Assembly: GCF_016801865.2 (NCBI RefSeq)
Contig: NC_068938.1
Location: 128,648,323-128,712,322, forward strand
Direction: 5' to 3'
Length of the DNA: 64,000 nt
Source of the DNA: Culex pipiens pallens
Lineage: Eukaryota; Arthropoda; Insecta; Diptera; Culicidae
The notes beneath the pieces were generated by a model, which was given only the letters and a program-made list of their open reading frames with translations, was not told where the DNA came from and searched no databases. The stretch's first letter is position 1. The number at the start of each line of letters is the position of its first letter. The position numbers were made by a program, and so were the translations under genes. Below, one piece after another: positions 8,970-21,041 of this stretch.

Positions 8970-10209
8970 ACGAGCCACCGAAAGACTAGGCAGACAAAAA
9001 GCATCCTTTATTTAAAACGAGTTGGTTCGCCAACAATTCTGCATTCGCCGTATCATAATTCTTAATGTTAGGCTATTTTTTCTTCCACCTTACTTGCAAC
9101 AAAAAAAAAATGAACATGCCCGGGGTGCATTAGACACGTTTTGCGTTTTTTATGTTATTTTTTCTCTATATCTTTCTGTGCATGTGTACCGGGAAAAGAT
9201 ATTCTTTTCCTAGTGGGATACAAAAAGAAACAATGAGCCCCATACGTTTGCTAAGTTTTAGCTTCAGTGAACTATGTAATAAGTAATTGAGATGAGATAT
9301 CCTTATTTGTACGAAAAATATATTATGGTAAACAATATTCTTGAGGATATTTGTAATTTTGAAAGAAAGCCTTCACGTTGACCTCCAATGATTATAGATA
9401 CAGAAAATCAGCTTAAAGAATGCAGTGCAAAATCAATAGACACCGTACGAGCGCGTTCAGAACATTGATGTGGATTCCAAGAATGAGCAAATATGCGCTT
9501 CCCGAACACAGACGTGAATTTCAAGTACCTAAAAATAATACAAATAAAAAAACTCGCTAAACATACTGAAGTAAACTTGAAGGGAATTCACAATTCTAGC
9601 TAAACTTATTCGAAAACGGCAGCTGAATGGGATGTGACAACATGGATTATTGAGGTTTACTTTACTAGCCCCGAAGCGTTACTTCTAAAACGTACGTCAG
9701 ATTGCAAAGCAACCATGCACTGAAGTAAACTAAGAAAAGCTGCAAAGCAATCATCGAAGTACGAATCGGTAAAATTGGTAGCTCATTCAAGAATCGTGGT
9801 GTGGAGATGGATGAATACAATCATTGGGCTATTCTAAAAGACGTCATGCTGTTTAACCCGTAAGTAAAATTTTAAAACCTGATTATTACTTTTAAGTTAG
9901 CTTTGATAATGTCGATTCTAATGACAACAGTCTGTTGGCACAGTCGAGCCAACAGACAGACTACAAAAATTCTGGTGTAATGATTAAAGAGCGACATACG
10001 TTCACTCTATCTTCATCAAATCGTAACATCTGCGTTATTGATGTAACTATACAGTATGTAGAACATGGTAACTGAATACTCTCGTTTATGTTATAAATAA
10101 AATGAGAAATCAACATGGTTTAATGATTTTGAAGTCCGTAATTGAAAGACAACGGAAAAGGTGAATTTCTCTTACGTAAATAAAACACAACGAGAAGTTC
10201 TTTGTCAAG
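8970..10209. other. Sec61beta 3' flank and intergenic DNA
   Basis: No ORF of note. Possible polyadenylation hexamers AATAAA occur at 9543-9548 and 10096-10101. A perfect 10-bp inverted repeat (GTCTGTTGGC / GCCAACAGAC, 8-nt loop) lies at 9930-9957. Most of the rest is unremarkable AT-rich sequence. Confidence 0.5.
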
Positions 10210-10225
10210 CGGTTTCAAATGGATA

Positions 10226-10231
10226 TTTATT
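10226..10231 (-). terminator. Candidate poly(A) signal of the papain-fold gene
   Basis: TTTATT on the + strand is AATAAA on the minus strand, about 630 bases past the stop codon at 10858. The sequence between (10232-10857) would be the 3' UTR and shows no other gene. Confidence 0.4.
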
Positions 10232-10857
10232 GATTAGAATGCAAATATTTTATCTTATAGCCAATACACAAGTGTGTAACATATTCAAACACAGTTTCCG
10301 CGCGTCCGTCCGTCACTACACAAACAAAAGCTCAAAATCAATCGGTTACCTATCGTGTGTATGTGTAGTGCGGAACTGCTGCTCTGTCAAACTAGTTAAA
10401 CGTTATTACAAGTTGTTACGATACCTAAAGACCCTTCATCCCGAGATAATAATAGTACAAATAGTGAATAAGATCCTACTCCTTAAACTGTGGTTGCTTT
10501 CACTGCTCATAGGTGTTGATATTCTGGAAAATCTAGTGTCTTGATTGTGTTTACCTTGCAAGATACTGCTAAATTCTGCCGTTTTGTTGTATTTCATAGT
10601 AGTTTTATCTGGCATAGTTTGGTTAGATATGGTTAAGGTGTGTGTTTGTAGTGTTTTACATATTCATAGCGTGTAGAATGAATCAAGTTTATCAATGTGG
10701 AAATGCTCTGAAGCAAAACAAAAAAAAAGTTATTGTTAAATCAAGGTTCCAATGCGTGTGCTACTGCAACTGTCCACGCTCTCTTGGGGTGGGTTTCCTG
10801 CCGTCGTCATCGTCTTCGTGCACGTGAAAGCGAACAAGCGATGTGTGTGTGTGATAC

Positions 10858-12458
10858 TTAGTTGTCGGCCGACATCTCCGTGATGCTGTTGTTGATCTCC
10901 AGCACCTGCTTCACAAAGTCACCATCGAGCACGGAATCCGCCAGGTCGCCCATCAGCGTGGCCAGCTCGCTCTGCTCCATCCGCAGCTGTGGCGCTAGAT
11001 TTTCCAAATGAGCCAAAACGTTCTCGGGAATCTGGTGGGGAGAGAAAGGGTTTGTTTGGTGGGTTGAAGATTCGATTGGTCGAGGGGGTTGTGCCTACCA
11101 TTAGGGGATCTTTAAAAAGCGAGAACTTGAACTTTTGTTTGACTTGGGTGTCGTTGACACTGTCGTAGAATAGCGTCACTTGTGCATCGGCTGGGTTGGG
11201 AACCACCGGGAAGTACATCCCGGCGCAGACACGTCCCTTGGCGTCGCGGGACAGCAACGAGCGGAAGTTGTACACCAAGTTGCGCCGCACGGTGACGTCA
11301 ATCGCCGTCCGGTACGGTTGCTCGACGTAGATCAACGACATCTCGAACTGCTGCGGCTTGCCAGGGCGGGTCATCCGCTCCGTCCAGGTGATAAAATTCG
11401 CACTGTGGTGGCTCAGTACGTAGCTGTACTCTCGTTTGCAGTGGGGTTCGTCCGATTGGGTAAACCAGCCGGTATGCGGATAGCATTGGTCCTTCATTAC
11501 GGTTACGGCGCGCGCCACGTGGTAGCCCGGATCGAGCACCATCACACCCTCGCGTCCTCCGACCACGATTTTCATCGCGACCATCGAGTGCTCCTTCTCT
11601 AACCCTGGTCCGGCGTGCTCGATGTCCTTCTCTTCGCACTGTAGGACGTACGCCTCGGCCTCCTCGACGGCCTCTTCGCACGAAACCAGGAAAAAGTGCT
11701 TCGCGAGCTGCGGGTGCTGTTCTGCGATCCTGTGCGGAAAGGGAAATTGGGTTAGTTCAGTGACTGTTGGTGGTGCCATCTAGTTTTTCATGCAAGTAAA
11801 CACATGCTCTCGCAAGCAAACTTGTACGCAAGTCCTTACCTAGACACAATCTCCATCGCCAGGCTGACGCACATGTGATGCCGACGGTTGATCGGGATCA
11901 CGTAGTTCTGGAAGTGTGTCTTGAGATCGCCATCCGGACAGGTGGTGGCGCTGTGAGCGCCGCGGTATGCCTTGTGAAAATCCACAAAGTTGTTCGCCGT
12001 GTTGTAATGAGTCTCCTCGAGCATCCGCTGCAGCTTGGTTTCAATCAGTCCGACCAGATCTTCATACTGCCAGACCTTTTCGACGACGTACGGTTCGGCC
12101 CGTTTGGCAGACCACTTTGGCAGCGGTAGCGGCGAATCGATCGGCCACGCTCCGTTGGTCTGGTCAAACTTAGCCAGGTTGTAGCTGTCGTCGTCGAGTG
12201 TCCATCCGCCGGGGGCACCACCACCACCGATGGGGTGGCGGCACCCGCCGAGGACGGCCACGGTTCCCGGTTTCGTGTCCGTCACATTGCTCCTGTGACA
12301 TTCCGGTTCGGTCAATCGTCGGGAGTCGGATTGTCCGGAACCGCTACGGTCCAACGGCGCCGTCGGCTGTCGGACCGCGGAAAGTTCACTGCGCACGACG
12401 GCGAGTCAACTTGGCCACTCGTTGCCCCAGCGGCCAACGGTTGGTACGTAGGCGCCAT
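10858..12458 (-). CDS. Unnamed protein with transglutaminase/NAT-like (papain-fold) Cys-His-Asp pattern
   Basis: Three exons on the minus strand: exon 1 ends at 11840 (donor GTAAGG), exon 2 is 11729-11099 (acceptor CACAG, donor GTAGGC), exon 3 is 11031-10858 (acceptor CCACCAG, stop TAA). Joins are in frame (EIVSR-IAEQHPQL and KDPLM-IPENVL). The core has RRHHMCVSLAMEI (candidate Cys), EHSMVAMKI (candidate His) and VMVLDPGYH (candidate Asp), the order and spacing of arylamine N-acetyltransferase and transglutaminase-like folds. The C-terminus is helical and acidic. The start is unresolved: the exon 1 frame has no upstream ATG before a TGA, while an ATG at 12458 lies in another frame. A missing 5' exon, a small intron or an indel could explain this. 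Function is not known; enzyme activity is inferred from the pattern only. Confidence 0.75.
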
Positions 12459-13050
12459 CCTGCCTCTCGACGCTCGTGAATGAAATGGTGCTTGAAAGAT
12501 CGCTCCGGCCGCCCTGCACTTTGCCGGTCAGGCCCGGTTCGTCCCCTTTTATTGATGTTGGCTTTTCACGCTCTGAAATTCAAAAATTAAAAATTAATTC
12601 ACCACGAAATCCAGTATGCCACCGTCGACCAACACAACCATACTCCAAGGGCATTGAATGATAACAATCGCGAGAGAGTGCCAAAATCATTGCGAGAGAG
12701 CGAGCAAACTGATCGTTTCTACTCGCGCTCGCGCGCTCTCAATCAATGATTCAGCTCATTGTCGTGGTGCAAGACTGGTTTTACGTCAGAACAAAAACAT
12801 CTGTTTGGTTCACGGCTGTATAAGTGAACGGGGAGAGGCAACTCAAGTGGGAAAAGAGCAGCTTGAGTCACGTTTTTTCCTGGAAATTTGTGTGGTGGCA
12901 TGTGTTTTCATTTCTGGCACACGCACATTTCAAAACAGCGTATAATTCAATTATTAGGCTTTCCAGCTTGTTTGTTTTGGCAAAAGGAAATCCGTGTCAA
13001 CCTACTATTTTTACTTCTTTTTACATGTTTTATTGGATTAGCAATAAACA
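12459..13050. other. Upstream region of the papain-fold gene
   Basis: No gene is supported. The sequence holds CG-rich runs (CGCGCTCGCGCGCTC near 12724-12738) and then AT-rich DNA up to the hAT insertion site. A promoter for the minus-strand gene is likely here, but no clear core motif was found. Confidence 0.35.
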
Positions 13051-13058
13051 GTTCTGAG

Positions 13059-14738
13059 CAGGGGCGCCGACTCTGGGGGGGCACGGTACTTTTTGCCCCC
13101 CCTAAAATTTGGCTGGGGGGGCAGCCCATACATTGTGCCCCCCCCCAGAAATTTTGGAAGAAAAATATTCTTATATCAAATATATAAAAAAGGAAATAAT
13201 TGAAAATAATATCTAAAACATAAATGGATAGAATTATTGTAAGTTTTGAAAGAAATCGTTTACAATTTTCTGGATTTAGATGCTTTTTTCTATATCGACA
13301 ACGTTTTATCTATACCAATGTGCTCTCTAGGAAAATCAGTAAGCTTAGAACAAGAGCACAGAGGCATCGGTGAATGATTTGAGAGATGTCGTCAACATAG
13401 ATTTTACGGATTTGCTCATAAGATTTCTATCTGTGCATGTTGTTCCAAAAACAAAACCAAGGTACTTTTCCCATAGCACTTCATCTACAATCAAACTTAC
13501 GCAAACTCTTGCGAAAACAATCATCAAGTTTTCAAACGCAACATTCTAAAATTCTAAAATTCTAAGGTTCTATAATTCTAAAATTCTTAAATTCTTAAAT
13601 TCTTAAATTCTTAAATTCTTAAATTCTTAAATTCTTAAATTCTTAAATTCTTAAATTCTTAAATTCTTAAATTCTTAAATTCTTAAATTCTAAAATTCTT
13701 AAATTCTTAAATTCTTAAATTCTTAAATTCTTAAATTCTTAAATTCTTAAATTCTTAAATTCTTAAATTCTTAAATTCTTAAATTCTTAAATTCTTAAAT
13801 TCTAAAATTCTTAAATTCTTAAATTCTTAAATTCTTAAATTCTTAAATTCTTAAATTCTTAAATTCTTAAATTCTTAAATTCTTAAATTCTTAAATTCTT
13901 AAATTCTTAAATTCTTAAATTCTTAAATTCTTAAATTCTTAAATTCTTAAATTCTAAAATTCTAAAATTCTAAAATTCTTAAATTCTTAAATTCTTAAAT
14001 TCTAAAATTCTTAAATTCTTGAATTCTTAAATTCTTAGATTCTTAAATTCTAAAATTCTAAAATTCTAAAATTCTTAAATACTTCAATTTTTAAAAAAAA
14101 CATTGTTGTCAATAGCATTATTTTTAAATTTTCGATTTATTTAAACATTGAATTTTATTGTTATTTCTAAATTACTGATTGTTTAAATTTCTGATTTCCT
14201 GCTTTTGATTTCTTAACATTTTCAAGCCATGAGTTTATTTAACCCTAGAATTTTTATACTATTATTTTTTTATGTTGGAATATTGAATTTTGTGTGTGTT
14301 TTTTTTTCTAAATTGCAGATTTGAAAAATGTATGTTTTTTTAAATGTGTATTTTTTTTATTTCTGAAGGTCTAAATTTTGGCTTTTTACTTTTATTTTTA
14401 TTTTTAGAGTATATGTATTGTTGAATTTCTAAATATCTGATTATTTTTATTATTGACTGTTACTTCTAGAAAATAAGTGACAATATGCCTATGAGAAGGA
14501 ATTCGCCTTTAAAAAATATAAAAAAATCCCCCTAATTAACATTCTCAATCATGTTTTAATAAATTATTATTTTCTAAAAAAAAATAATTCCGGATGAAAA
14601 AAAAATCGTATCACATCGTAATAAAATTATCAAGATTCGTGATATACAAGAAACATTAACATCTAATCGCCACTCTTACTTATCGATTTCGGAAAACAAA
14701 CGTGCCCCCCCAACAATTTGGACTAGTCGGCGCCCCTG
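13059..14738. mobile_element. Non-autonomous hAT element with internal minisatellite
   Basis: Perfect 14-bp terminal inverted repeats, CAGGGGCGCCGACT at 13059-13072 and its complement at 14725-14738, are flanked by the exact 8-bp duplication GTTCTGAG (13051-13058 and 14739-14746). TIR form and duplication length are those of the hAT superfamily. Subterminal GGGGGGGCACG repeats are inverted as well. No transposase is encoded. About a third of the element is an 8-bp tandem array. Confidence 0.92.
13540..14075 (+). repeat. Minisatellite, 8-bp unit AAATTCTT
   Basis: About 530 bp of nearly uninterrupted AAATTCTT, roughly 65 copies, with sparse variants AAATTCTA (7 bp, AAAATTCTA type) at both edges and inside. 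The variants cluster near 13543-13585, 13690, 13800, 13955-13980 and 14045-14075. It lies wholly within the hAT element. Confidence 0.97.
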
Positions 14739-14746
14739 GTTCTGAG

Positions 14747-15058
14747 TAAATCAGTCATAACAAAGTACTTCTAATCACGTGTCTGCTCCCTTAGCGATTG
14801 ATAAGCTCCAGTGTTTGCTTACACGGCTTACACTGAGAAAAAGCACAATCTTTGTTGCATCTCTGACGTTGACGCGACGCAACACGTGACCTTCAACGTG
14901 TCATAAATCAGCAAACGAAAGCACTGTTGTGGTCACGATTTGCGGTCGAGACATTGTAAACAATCTAAAACATTGGTAAATTGTCTCAAAGTACGCTCGC
15001 GATCCAACTGCGCAACTTCGCGCTAATTTGGCACATGGTTTTGAACTAAAATCATCTA
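14747..15058. other. Intergenic DNA between mobile elements
   Basis: No gene or strong repeat seen; ordinary composition. Confidence 0.4.
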
Positions 15059-15944
15059 CACGCAAAATCCACATAACACAGATCTGTGTAAAATTTGACA
15101 CAGATCGCCCAAAACCGGGAATACACAGAATCTGTGTAAAAGGCTTGTACACAGAAGTGTGTACAGCCGTTGTCTGTCAAATCTGTGTAATTTTTCAACC
15201 AGTGACCTGTGTAAAATTTTACACAGATCTGGGTAAATTATTTCAGGCACATTTTTTTACTTCTAGATTAATAAAAAACGTTTTAAATACTTTAATTAAA
15301 TCAAAATAAAACAAGATTGATGTTTATTGATGTTCAACAGTGTCTGTCGCTGAATTATTTTACATCTTTCGGTAGATATCATATTGGACGATGTTGGAGC
15401 TAGTTTGGTCCCGGAAAGTGATCTAGTTTTCTTGGAGCGATGATGTATACGTTCCTGGCAGAGCGTTCCACTTCAGGGCCTGCACATCTAGGCTTTCGGA
15501 CGCAGGAATTTGGCTTCATTGACATCATTCATTCAATCAACGCTATGAAAAAATATAAAGTTAGGTTAGGGTAAGACTGTGAATATAAAGTATAATTTTC
15601 TTACCATCATCCGCCGACTCTTGACCAACTAACAATTCCTAGGATACGGCATCGATTCCAGTGCAATAGGTCCGCTATCTGGAAAGTTGACTTGTTTAAT
15701 AAAAGCAATTCATGTAATATTTTTTAGAAAAATTACCCGCCATCTTTGCTAACTGCTGGTTGCTCTGACTGCTGAAAAAATGCCAACACTTTTTTACCCA
15801 GATTTAAAAGGGAAGCTGATCGAAAATCTGTGTAACTTTTTACACAGATCTGTGTTGAAAATTTACACAGTTTTGACAGCTAGAACATGTTCAACAACCT
15901 GTGTAATTTTTTTACACAGATCTGTGTTATCAGGATTTTGCGTG
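15059..15944 (+). mobile_element. TA-flanked inverted-repeat element family B, copy 1
   Basis: 886 bp, bounded by CACGCAAAATCC and its complement GGATTTTGCGTG, with TA on both outer sides. That fits Tc1/mariner-type insertion. Both subterminal regions carry reiterated ACACAGATCTGTGT palindromes and half sites, plausible transposase-binding sites. No transposase frame is present. It appears identical in sequence and length to 16054-16939. Confidence 0.85.
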
Positions 15945-16053
15945 TAACATATTAGCCTGGCGCTGATACAAATCGCCACAACAACAAAAATGGCGAGGCG
16001 ATGAACCACGCTCGACGGAAAAAAAGCAAAACGAGGTCATTCTTGAAATCATG

Positions 16054-16939
16054 CACGCAAAATCCACATAACACAGATCTGTGTAAAATTTGACACAGAT
16101 CGCCCAAAACCGGGAATACACAGAATCTGTGTAAAAGGCTTGTACACAGAAGTGTGTACAGCCGTTGTCTGTCAAATCTGTGTAATTTTTCAACCAGTGA
16201 CCTGTGTAAAATTTTACACAGATCTGGGTAAATTATTTCAGGCACATTTTTTTACTTCTAGATTAATAAAAAACGTTTTAAATACTTTAATTAAATCAAA
16301 ATAAAACAAGATTGATGTTTATTGATGTTCAACAGTGTCTGTCGCTGAATTATTTTACATCTTTCGGTAGATATCATATTGGACGATGTTGGAGCTAGTT
16401 TGGTCCCGGAAAGTGATCTAGTTTTCTTGGAGCGATGATGTATACGTTCCTGGCAGAGCGTTCCACTTCAGGGCCTGCACATCTAGGCTTTCGGACGCAG
16501 GAATTTGGCTTCATTGACATCATTCATTCAATCAACGCTATGAAAAAATATAAAGTTAGGTTAGGGTAAGACTGTGAATATAAAGTATAATTTTCTTACC
16601 ATCATCCGCCGACTCTTGACCAACTAACAATTCCTAGGATACGGCATCGATTCCAGTGCAATAGGTCCGCTATCTGGAAAGTTGACTTGTTTAATAAAAG
16701 CAATTCATGTAATATTTTTTAGAAAAATTACCCGCCATCTTTGCTAACTGCTGGTTGCTCTGACTGCTGAAAAAATGCCAACACTTTTTTACCCAGATTT
16801 AAAAGGGAAGCTGATCGAAAATCTGTGTAACTTTTTACACAGATCTGTGTTGAAAATTTACACAGTTTTGACAGCTAGAACATGTTCAACAACCTGTGTA
16901 ATTTTTTTACACAGATCTGTGTTATCAGGATTTTGCGTG
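16054..16939 (+). mobile_element. TA-type inverted-repeat element family B, copy 2
   Basis: Same 886-bp sequence as 15059-15944, in the same orientation, offset by exactly 995 bp. The flanking dinucleotide is TG on both sides instead of TA. A 109-bp unique spacer (15945-16053) separates the copies. Confidence 0.85.
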
Positions 16940-17151
16940 TGCGCGTTGCATGTAGACAGGAAGCAACTTCAAGACTAAGAACAAACTGCGTTTTGATTGC
17001 TTTGATTGTTCGATGTGGTGGTAAGAATTGACATGTTGACAGTTTTGTTGACATCCTGACGTTTCGATACCGATACCGATCAAATTCGCTTTTACACAGC
17101 AAAAAAAGTTGAATTTTGAAATGTTGGAAATTTAGACGGTTGAAAGTAGTT

Positions 17152-17313
17152 TTTTTTTTCTTAACTTATTTTTATTAGGTCCTTTTAGGTGCTGTGACCA
17201 GGTTGGGACCGAGGATCAGTAAAACAATATATAATAACAAAAAAAAACTCCTTAAATTCCATACTTGGAGATCATGTAACTGACGAGGGTTACTTGGTCC
17301 AAGCGGGTCTTGC
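17152..17313 (-). mobile_element. 5'-truncated retroelement tail
   Basis: 162 bp on the minus strand, ending in poly(A) (T run 17152-17159) and flanked by a 16-bp duplication with one mismatch (17136-17151 and 17314-17329). The sequence matches the 3' end of the gag element at about 45010-45170, including the GGTCC/GGACC segment. The reverse-transcribed insertion stopped early. Confidence 0.88.
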
Positions 17314-17329
17314 ACGGTTGAATGTAGTT

Positions 17330-18676
17330 AAAAGTTCAATACAGCCAGAATAGGCCATAAGGCTTTCCAGGCCCAGTGAAAAAAAAAATAATTTAACTCA
17401 AAAATGACGAACTTCTCGTCACAGTGTCTGATGCAAACAATGATCAAGCTCGAGCTGCCCTGCGAAGTATATTGGCTGACATATCAAGCGGCCAGTCAAA
17501 AAAAAAACAGCTAGAAACAGCAGCCCGACAAAAAATGCTAGAAAGAGATAGGAAACCTGATGTAAACAAACGTCCAGCTGCCATATAAACATGCTTTGAA
17601 TTTGTTGGTAATGACAGATTACCCCCTCGAGAGCGTTATCTTGTTGGGACAAAAGAAAATTCCCAAGCCCCTCAGCTACTATCAGCTAGTTACGTACTCG
17701 AGTATTTTGCCACGAACGGTTGCCAACTGCTGGACATTTTCTGTCTCAAATGATTCACATGTTTTGACGTAATACAACATTCATAATTAACGTGCCTCCA
17801 TAGACAAGGGGACGTTACTCTCAGCTTATATTCAAATACCAACAATAGAGTTTAAACTCCAAGCGAAACTTATTTTAGGATACTGTGGAGAATTTCCCTT
17901 ATCCCCTTAAAAAAAAGTGGAGCATCAACACTTCCCGTCTTCCAAATCCGTTTCCTTATCCCTGGAGCGCGGTGAAGATGGGAGCGGAAACTCAACACAG
18001 CTCAACAATTTAGCCATTTTGTCTGTGGTTCTGAGCCAACCTTCAGCTGCAATCAGAACAAATTACAGAGTGCGTCAACCTCGTTGCGTGAAATCTGTGT
18101 CACCATCCGAGGGTTCGGACCACATCGCTCGGCTATCACGTGATCTCCCCCCAAATTGGGGTGGGGTGGATTTGATTGTGTGCCATGACTTTCAGTTTCC
18201 TGTCCACTGCTTTGCTTCCAAGAGCCAGGCGTAATCGAGCATAACGATCAAGGCTGATGAGCCCGGAATTGGCCACGAGCTGCCTTGTTTAGCCATGTGT
18301 GGAATAACTTAACGAGCTCTGATTGCGGAATTATATGTATCGTTTTTGGTAAAACTAACAAAATTGTTTAAAAATTTCATTTAATTGATTGAAATTATTT
18401 GTTATTAATCACTTCAAACAATTCGCAAGCTTATTAAGTGGTCACTGGTCAGTGACCACAGACAGATTGCAGGTAGGTCATGAAAGGTGACCGCCGGACT
18501 GTCACACTCAAAAAGAATAGTACACACAAAAAAAAATTGTTACTACCCATGTTTTTCAGCAGCCTTCAACTTCAAGTGGACCATTTATTCCGCCTTTCTA
18601 ATATCTTCTAAGAAATAAGGGAAGTCAATGACAGTCAAGATTGTCAGTTTCCTTAAACAAACACTGCCATGACGAA
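17330..18676. other. Intergenic DNA
   Basis: No gene is supported over this 1.3 kb. An open frame at 17917-18234 on the + strand has no recognisable motif. 17900-18300 is GC-richer than its surroundings and could be a regulatory region, but nothing specific was identified. Confidence 0.4.
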
Positions 18677-18840
18677 CAATTCTGGAGTTTTTTTTGAAAA
18701 GGACCAATAAACCAAATTTTCAGTTTTTGCTTTTTGGGTGTTTTTTAATACCCCTGACTCAAGGCGGTTCTAAAAACACCAAAAAAGCAAAAACTGGAAA
18801 TTTGGTTTATTGGTCCTTTTAAAAAAAAACTCCAGAATTG
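18677..18840. repeat. Palindromic MITE family C, complete copy
   Basis: 164 bp, starting CAATTCTGGAG and ending CTCCAGAATTG. The two arms (about 70 bp each) are near-perfect inverted copies around a short centre. Partial copies occur at 26705-26770, 51723-51805 and 54455-54545, sharing the GGWCCAATAAACC motif. Confidence 0.85.
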
Positions 18841-19012
18841 AGAATTTGCGTTTTTGTTGTTTTCTCATAAAAGTTGATTCTAATGCGTGAAAGAGTGGAA
18901 TAGTGATCAAACTAGTTCACTCGGCTTAAGGAGATATTAGACTGAGACAAACAAACAAACTCGCACTTTTTCGTGTTCGACAGTTTGTCAAACTCGCAAA
19001 CTTGTTTGCGGC

Positions 19013-21041
19013 CAGGGTTGCGAATGAGCGAGCGCTCACGGAAGGCTTGCTCGCTCCAGCTGGAGCGTGAGTTTTTATCAGGTAACTCGTGCTCGCTCAC
19101 GCTCACCGGAGCGTTTTGCGCTCACGTGAGCTGGTGAGCCAAAGTAGGTAGTTGTTTTTTTCCTGTTGAAGCATCTGCCTGTTTGAAACGAAGTTTCCAG
19201 AACTATCTCAGCACAGGCAGCAAAAACAAACAAGAAAGTGGTCGAACAAACAAAAGTATGCAATGAAGTGGATTTGGTCAGCGAACCGAAATTTACGTTC
19301 TATTTAAAATCTAGACATTTTTCGAACAATTAACAAAAAACTTAATTCATAATGTAAACATTCATTGACGTGAAGAGATGCACTATTTGTTCACAAATCA
19401 AATCCATATTAGACCATATTGTATTGCTGTTATGTACAAAAAAAATGACAATTTATGTATGTTTTGATTATTTTGAATACAGTTACAATCATTCATGTTC
19501 AAAAAATCATATATAACTTGTAATTAAATATTTTCAGAGGTTTGGTTGCGGAAATGTTGAATAAAATCCACTTGTTGGAAGAAGAGCCAACCTTTTTGTG
19601 GTGAAAAATATTGACAATTTATTTGATTTGAGTCAAAAGGGTTATTTCAACCATTAGCAATTTTTAGGCTAATATTTAAAAATAGAACTGTTTCAAAAAT
19701 GTTACCCTATTTTCTGAAACTTCTACCAAATAAAGACTAACCTTATAGAAATGATCATCCATTTCTTATCACTGAATCATTTAAAGATTTAATAAACGGA
19801 ATAACTTTTTTTTAATAGTAGCTAATTCTGACCCGCAATCTGGAAATGTAGTCAAAACACTGATTAGGTACCGTCAGTGGGGGTGACTATGGGCCAAAAA
19901 ACGATTCACCTCTTGTAATTTCTTAATAACAAAAACAATTTAAATAACATCGAAAATCTTTCAACGTAGATTTGTTCTTAGATAGTTTACTAACATTTTC
20001 CCAAAATATGGGAAATTTTGATGAACACTACCTTTAATGCCAATAGTTTGAACTAAAATGATGCTCAAATACAACGATATGGTAAAAACAAGTCATCCAA
20101 CAGTGTTTCTTGTTCGAAGGAATCGTATTGACAATGTTTGAAGTGGAGATTTTCAAACATTTGGGTAGTTTTTGAGCAATCCCAACAAAAATATTAGAAA
20201 AATGATTTTTCGAGAGGTCATTTTTGGCCAAAAACGTACCTCAATTTTAGACAGCTGCCAAAATAACCGGATTTGTTCTAGGAACGAGATTTTTTCAGCG
20301 AAGTCATCTTAAGATGTCCCCTACACAACCTTTTTAGCAGAATCCAGTTTCATTGAGAAGAATCTGAGGAATGGTAAAATCCGTAAAAAATCAATTTGAC
20401 CCAATCTCACCCCCCAGACCCAATGTCACTCCCACTGACGGTACATAAAACAGTTTAATGTTATATTTTAATCAACGAAGCATTTAACATTGAATCGAAC
20501 TTACCAATGCATAAATCCTCTTGAATCAATTCATTGTTTTGTAAGTTTTTCTTATGTTTACAGGCCCTTTTATTTAGGCGTCTATACCCCTCCCCCCTTA
20601 CCTCTCTGCTACAATAAGGCTTTTAAATTCTAAAATATTTATACATTCAACTGTATGTCTAAAAAATGATTTGACTCTTGCAAATCCAACCTTTTAATTT
20701 AAAACAAGGTTGATGAAAATAAGCTATTCCAATTCATATATCATAAAATTTGTTCACAAAATCATATGTCCTCAGCCCTACTGCACCTCAAGCAAAAAAT
20801 TCATCTAGAATTGAAATAAAAACTTTCTCAAAAACGTTAAATGATTAGCGACACGTCCAAAATGAGCGCTCCGTGAGCGAAATATGAGCGCGAGCGCGAG
20901 CGTGGAGCAAACGCGAGCTGAAAAAATCGGAGCAAACGTGAGCGCGGGCAAACGTGAGCTAGCTCGCGCAGCGCTCCTCCTCACGAATGAGCGAAAAGTG
21001 AGCGCTCACGAGCGCGTGAGCGCGTGAGGAACGCAACACTG
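19013..21041. mobile_element. Non-autonomous hAT element, AGCG-rich ends
   Basis: The ends are CAGGGTTGCG and CGCAACACTG (inverted, one mismatch), flanked by the exact 8-bp duplication TTTGCGGC (19005-19012, 21042-21049). Subterminal regions are packed with GAGCG/CGCTC and GTGAGC/GCTCAC repeats. The interior is AT-rich and non-coding and includes another inserted element (19871-20441). A related end fragment lies at 40085-40260. Confidence 0.9.
19871..20441. mobile_element. TA-flanked MITE nested in the hAT element
   Basis: Inverted ends CCGTCAGTGGGGGTGAC and GTCACTCCCACTGACGG (one mismatch) flanked by TA at 19869-19870 and 20442-20443. It is 571 bp and non-coding. End sequence and TA duplication fit a mariner-type non-autonomous element. 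Confidence 0.82.

Noticed and set aside
12045..12483. Several alternative open frames over exon 1 of the papain-fold gene
   Set aside because: They end or lack continuity with the spliced downstream exons; only one frame joins EIVSR to IAEQHPQL. One of them supplies the only good ATG, which is noted in the gene entry.
13540..14075. Regularly spaced repeats suggesting a CRISPR-like array
   Set aside because: The unit is 8 bp with no unique spacers, in a eukaryotic hAT element; it is a minisatellite.
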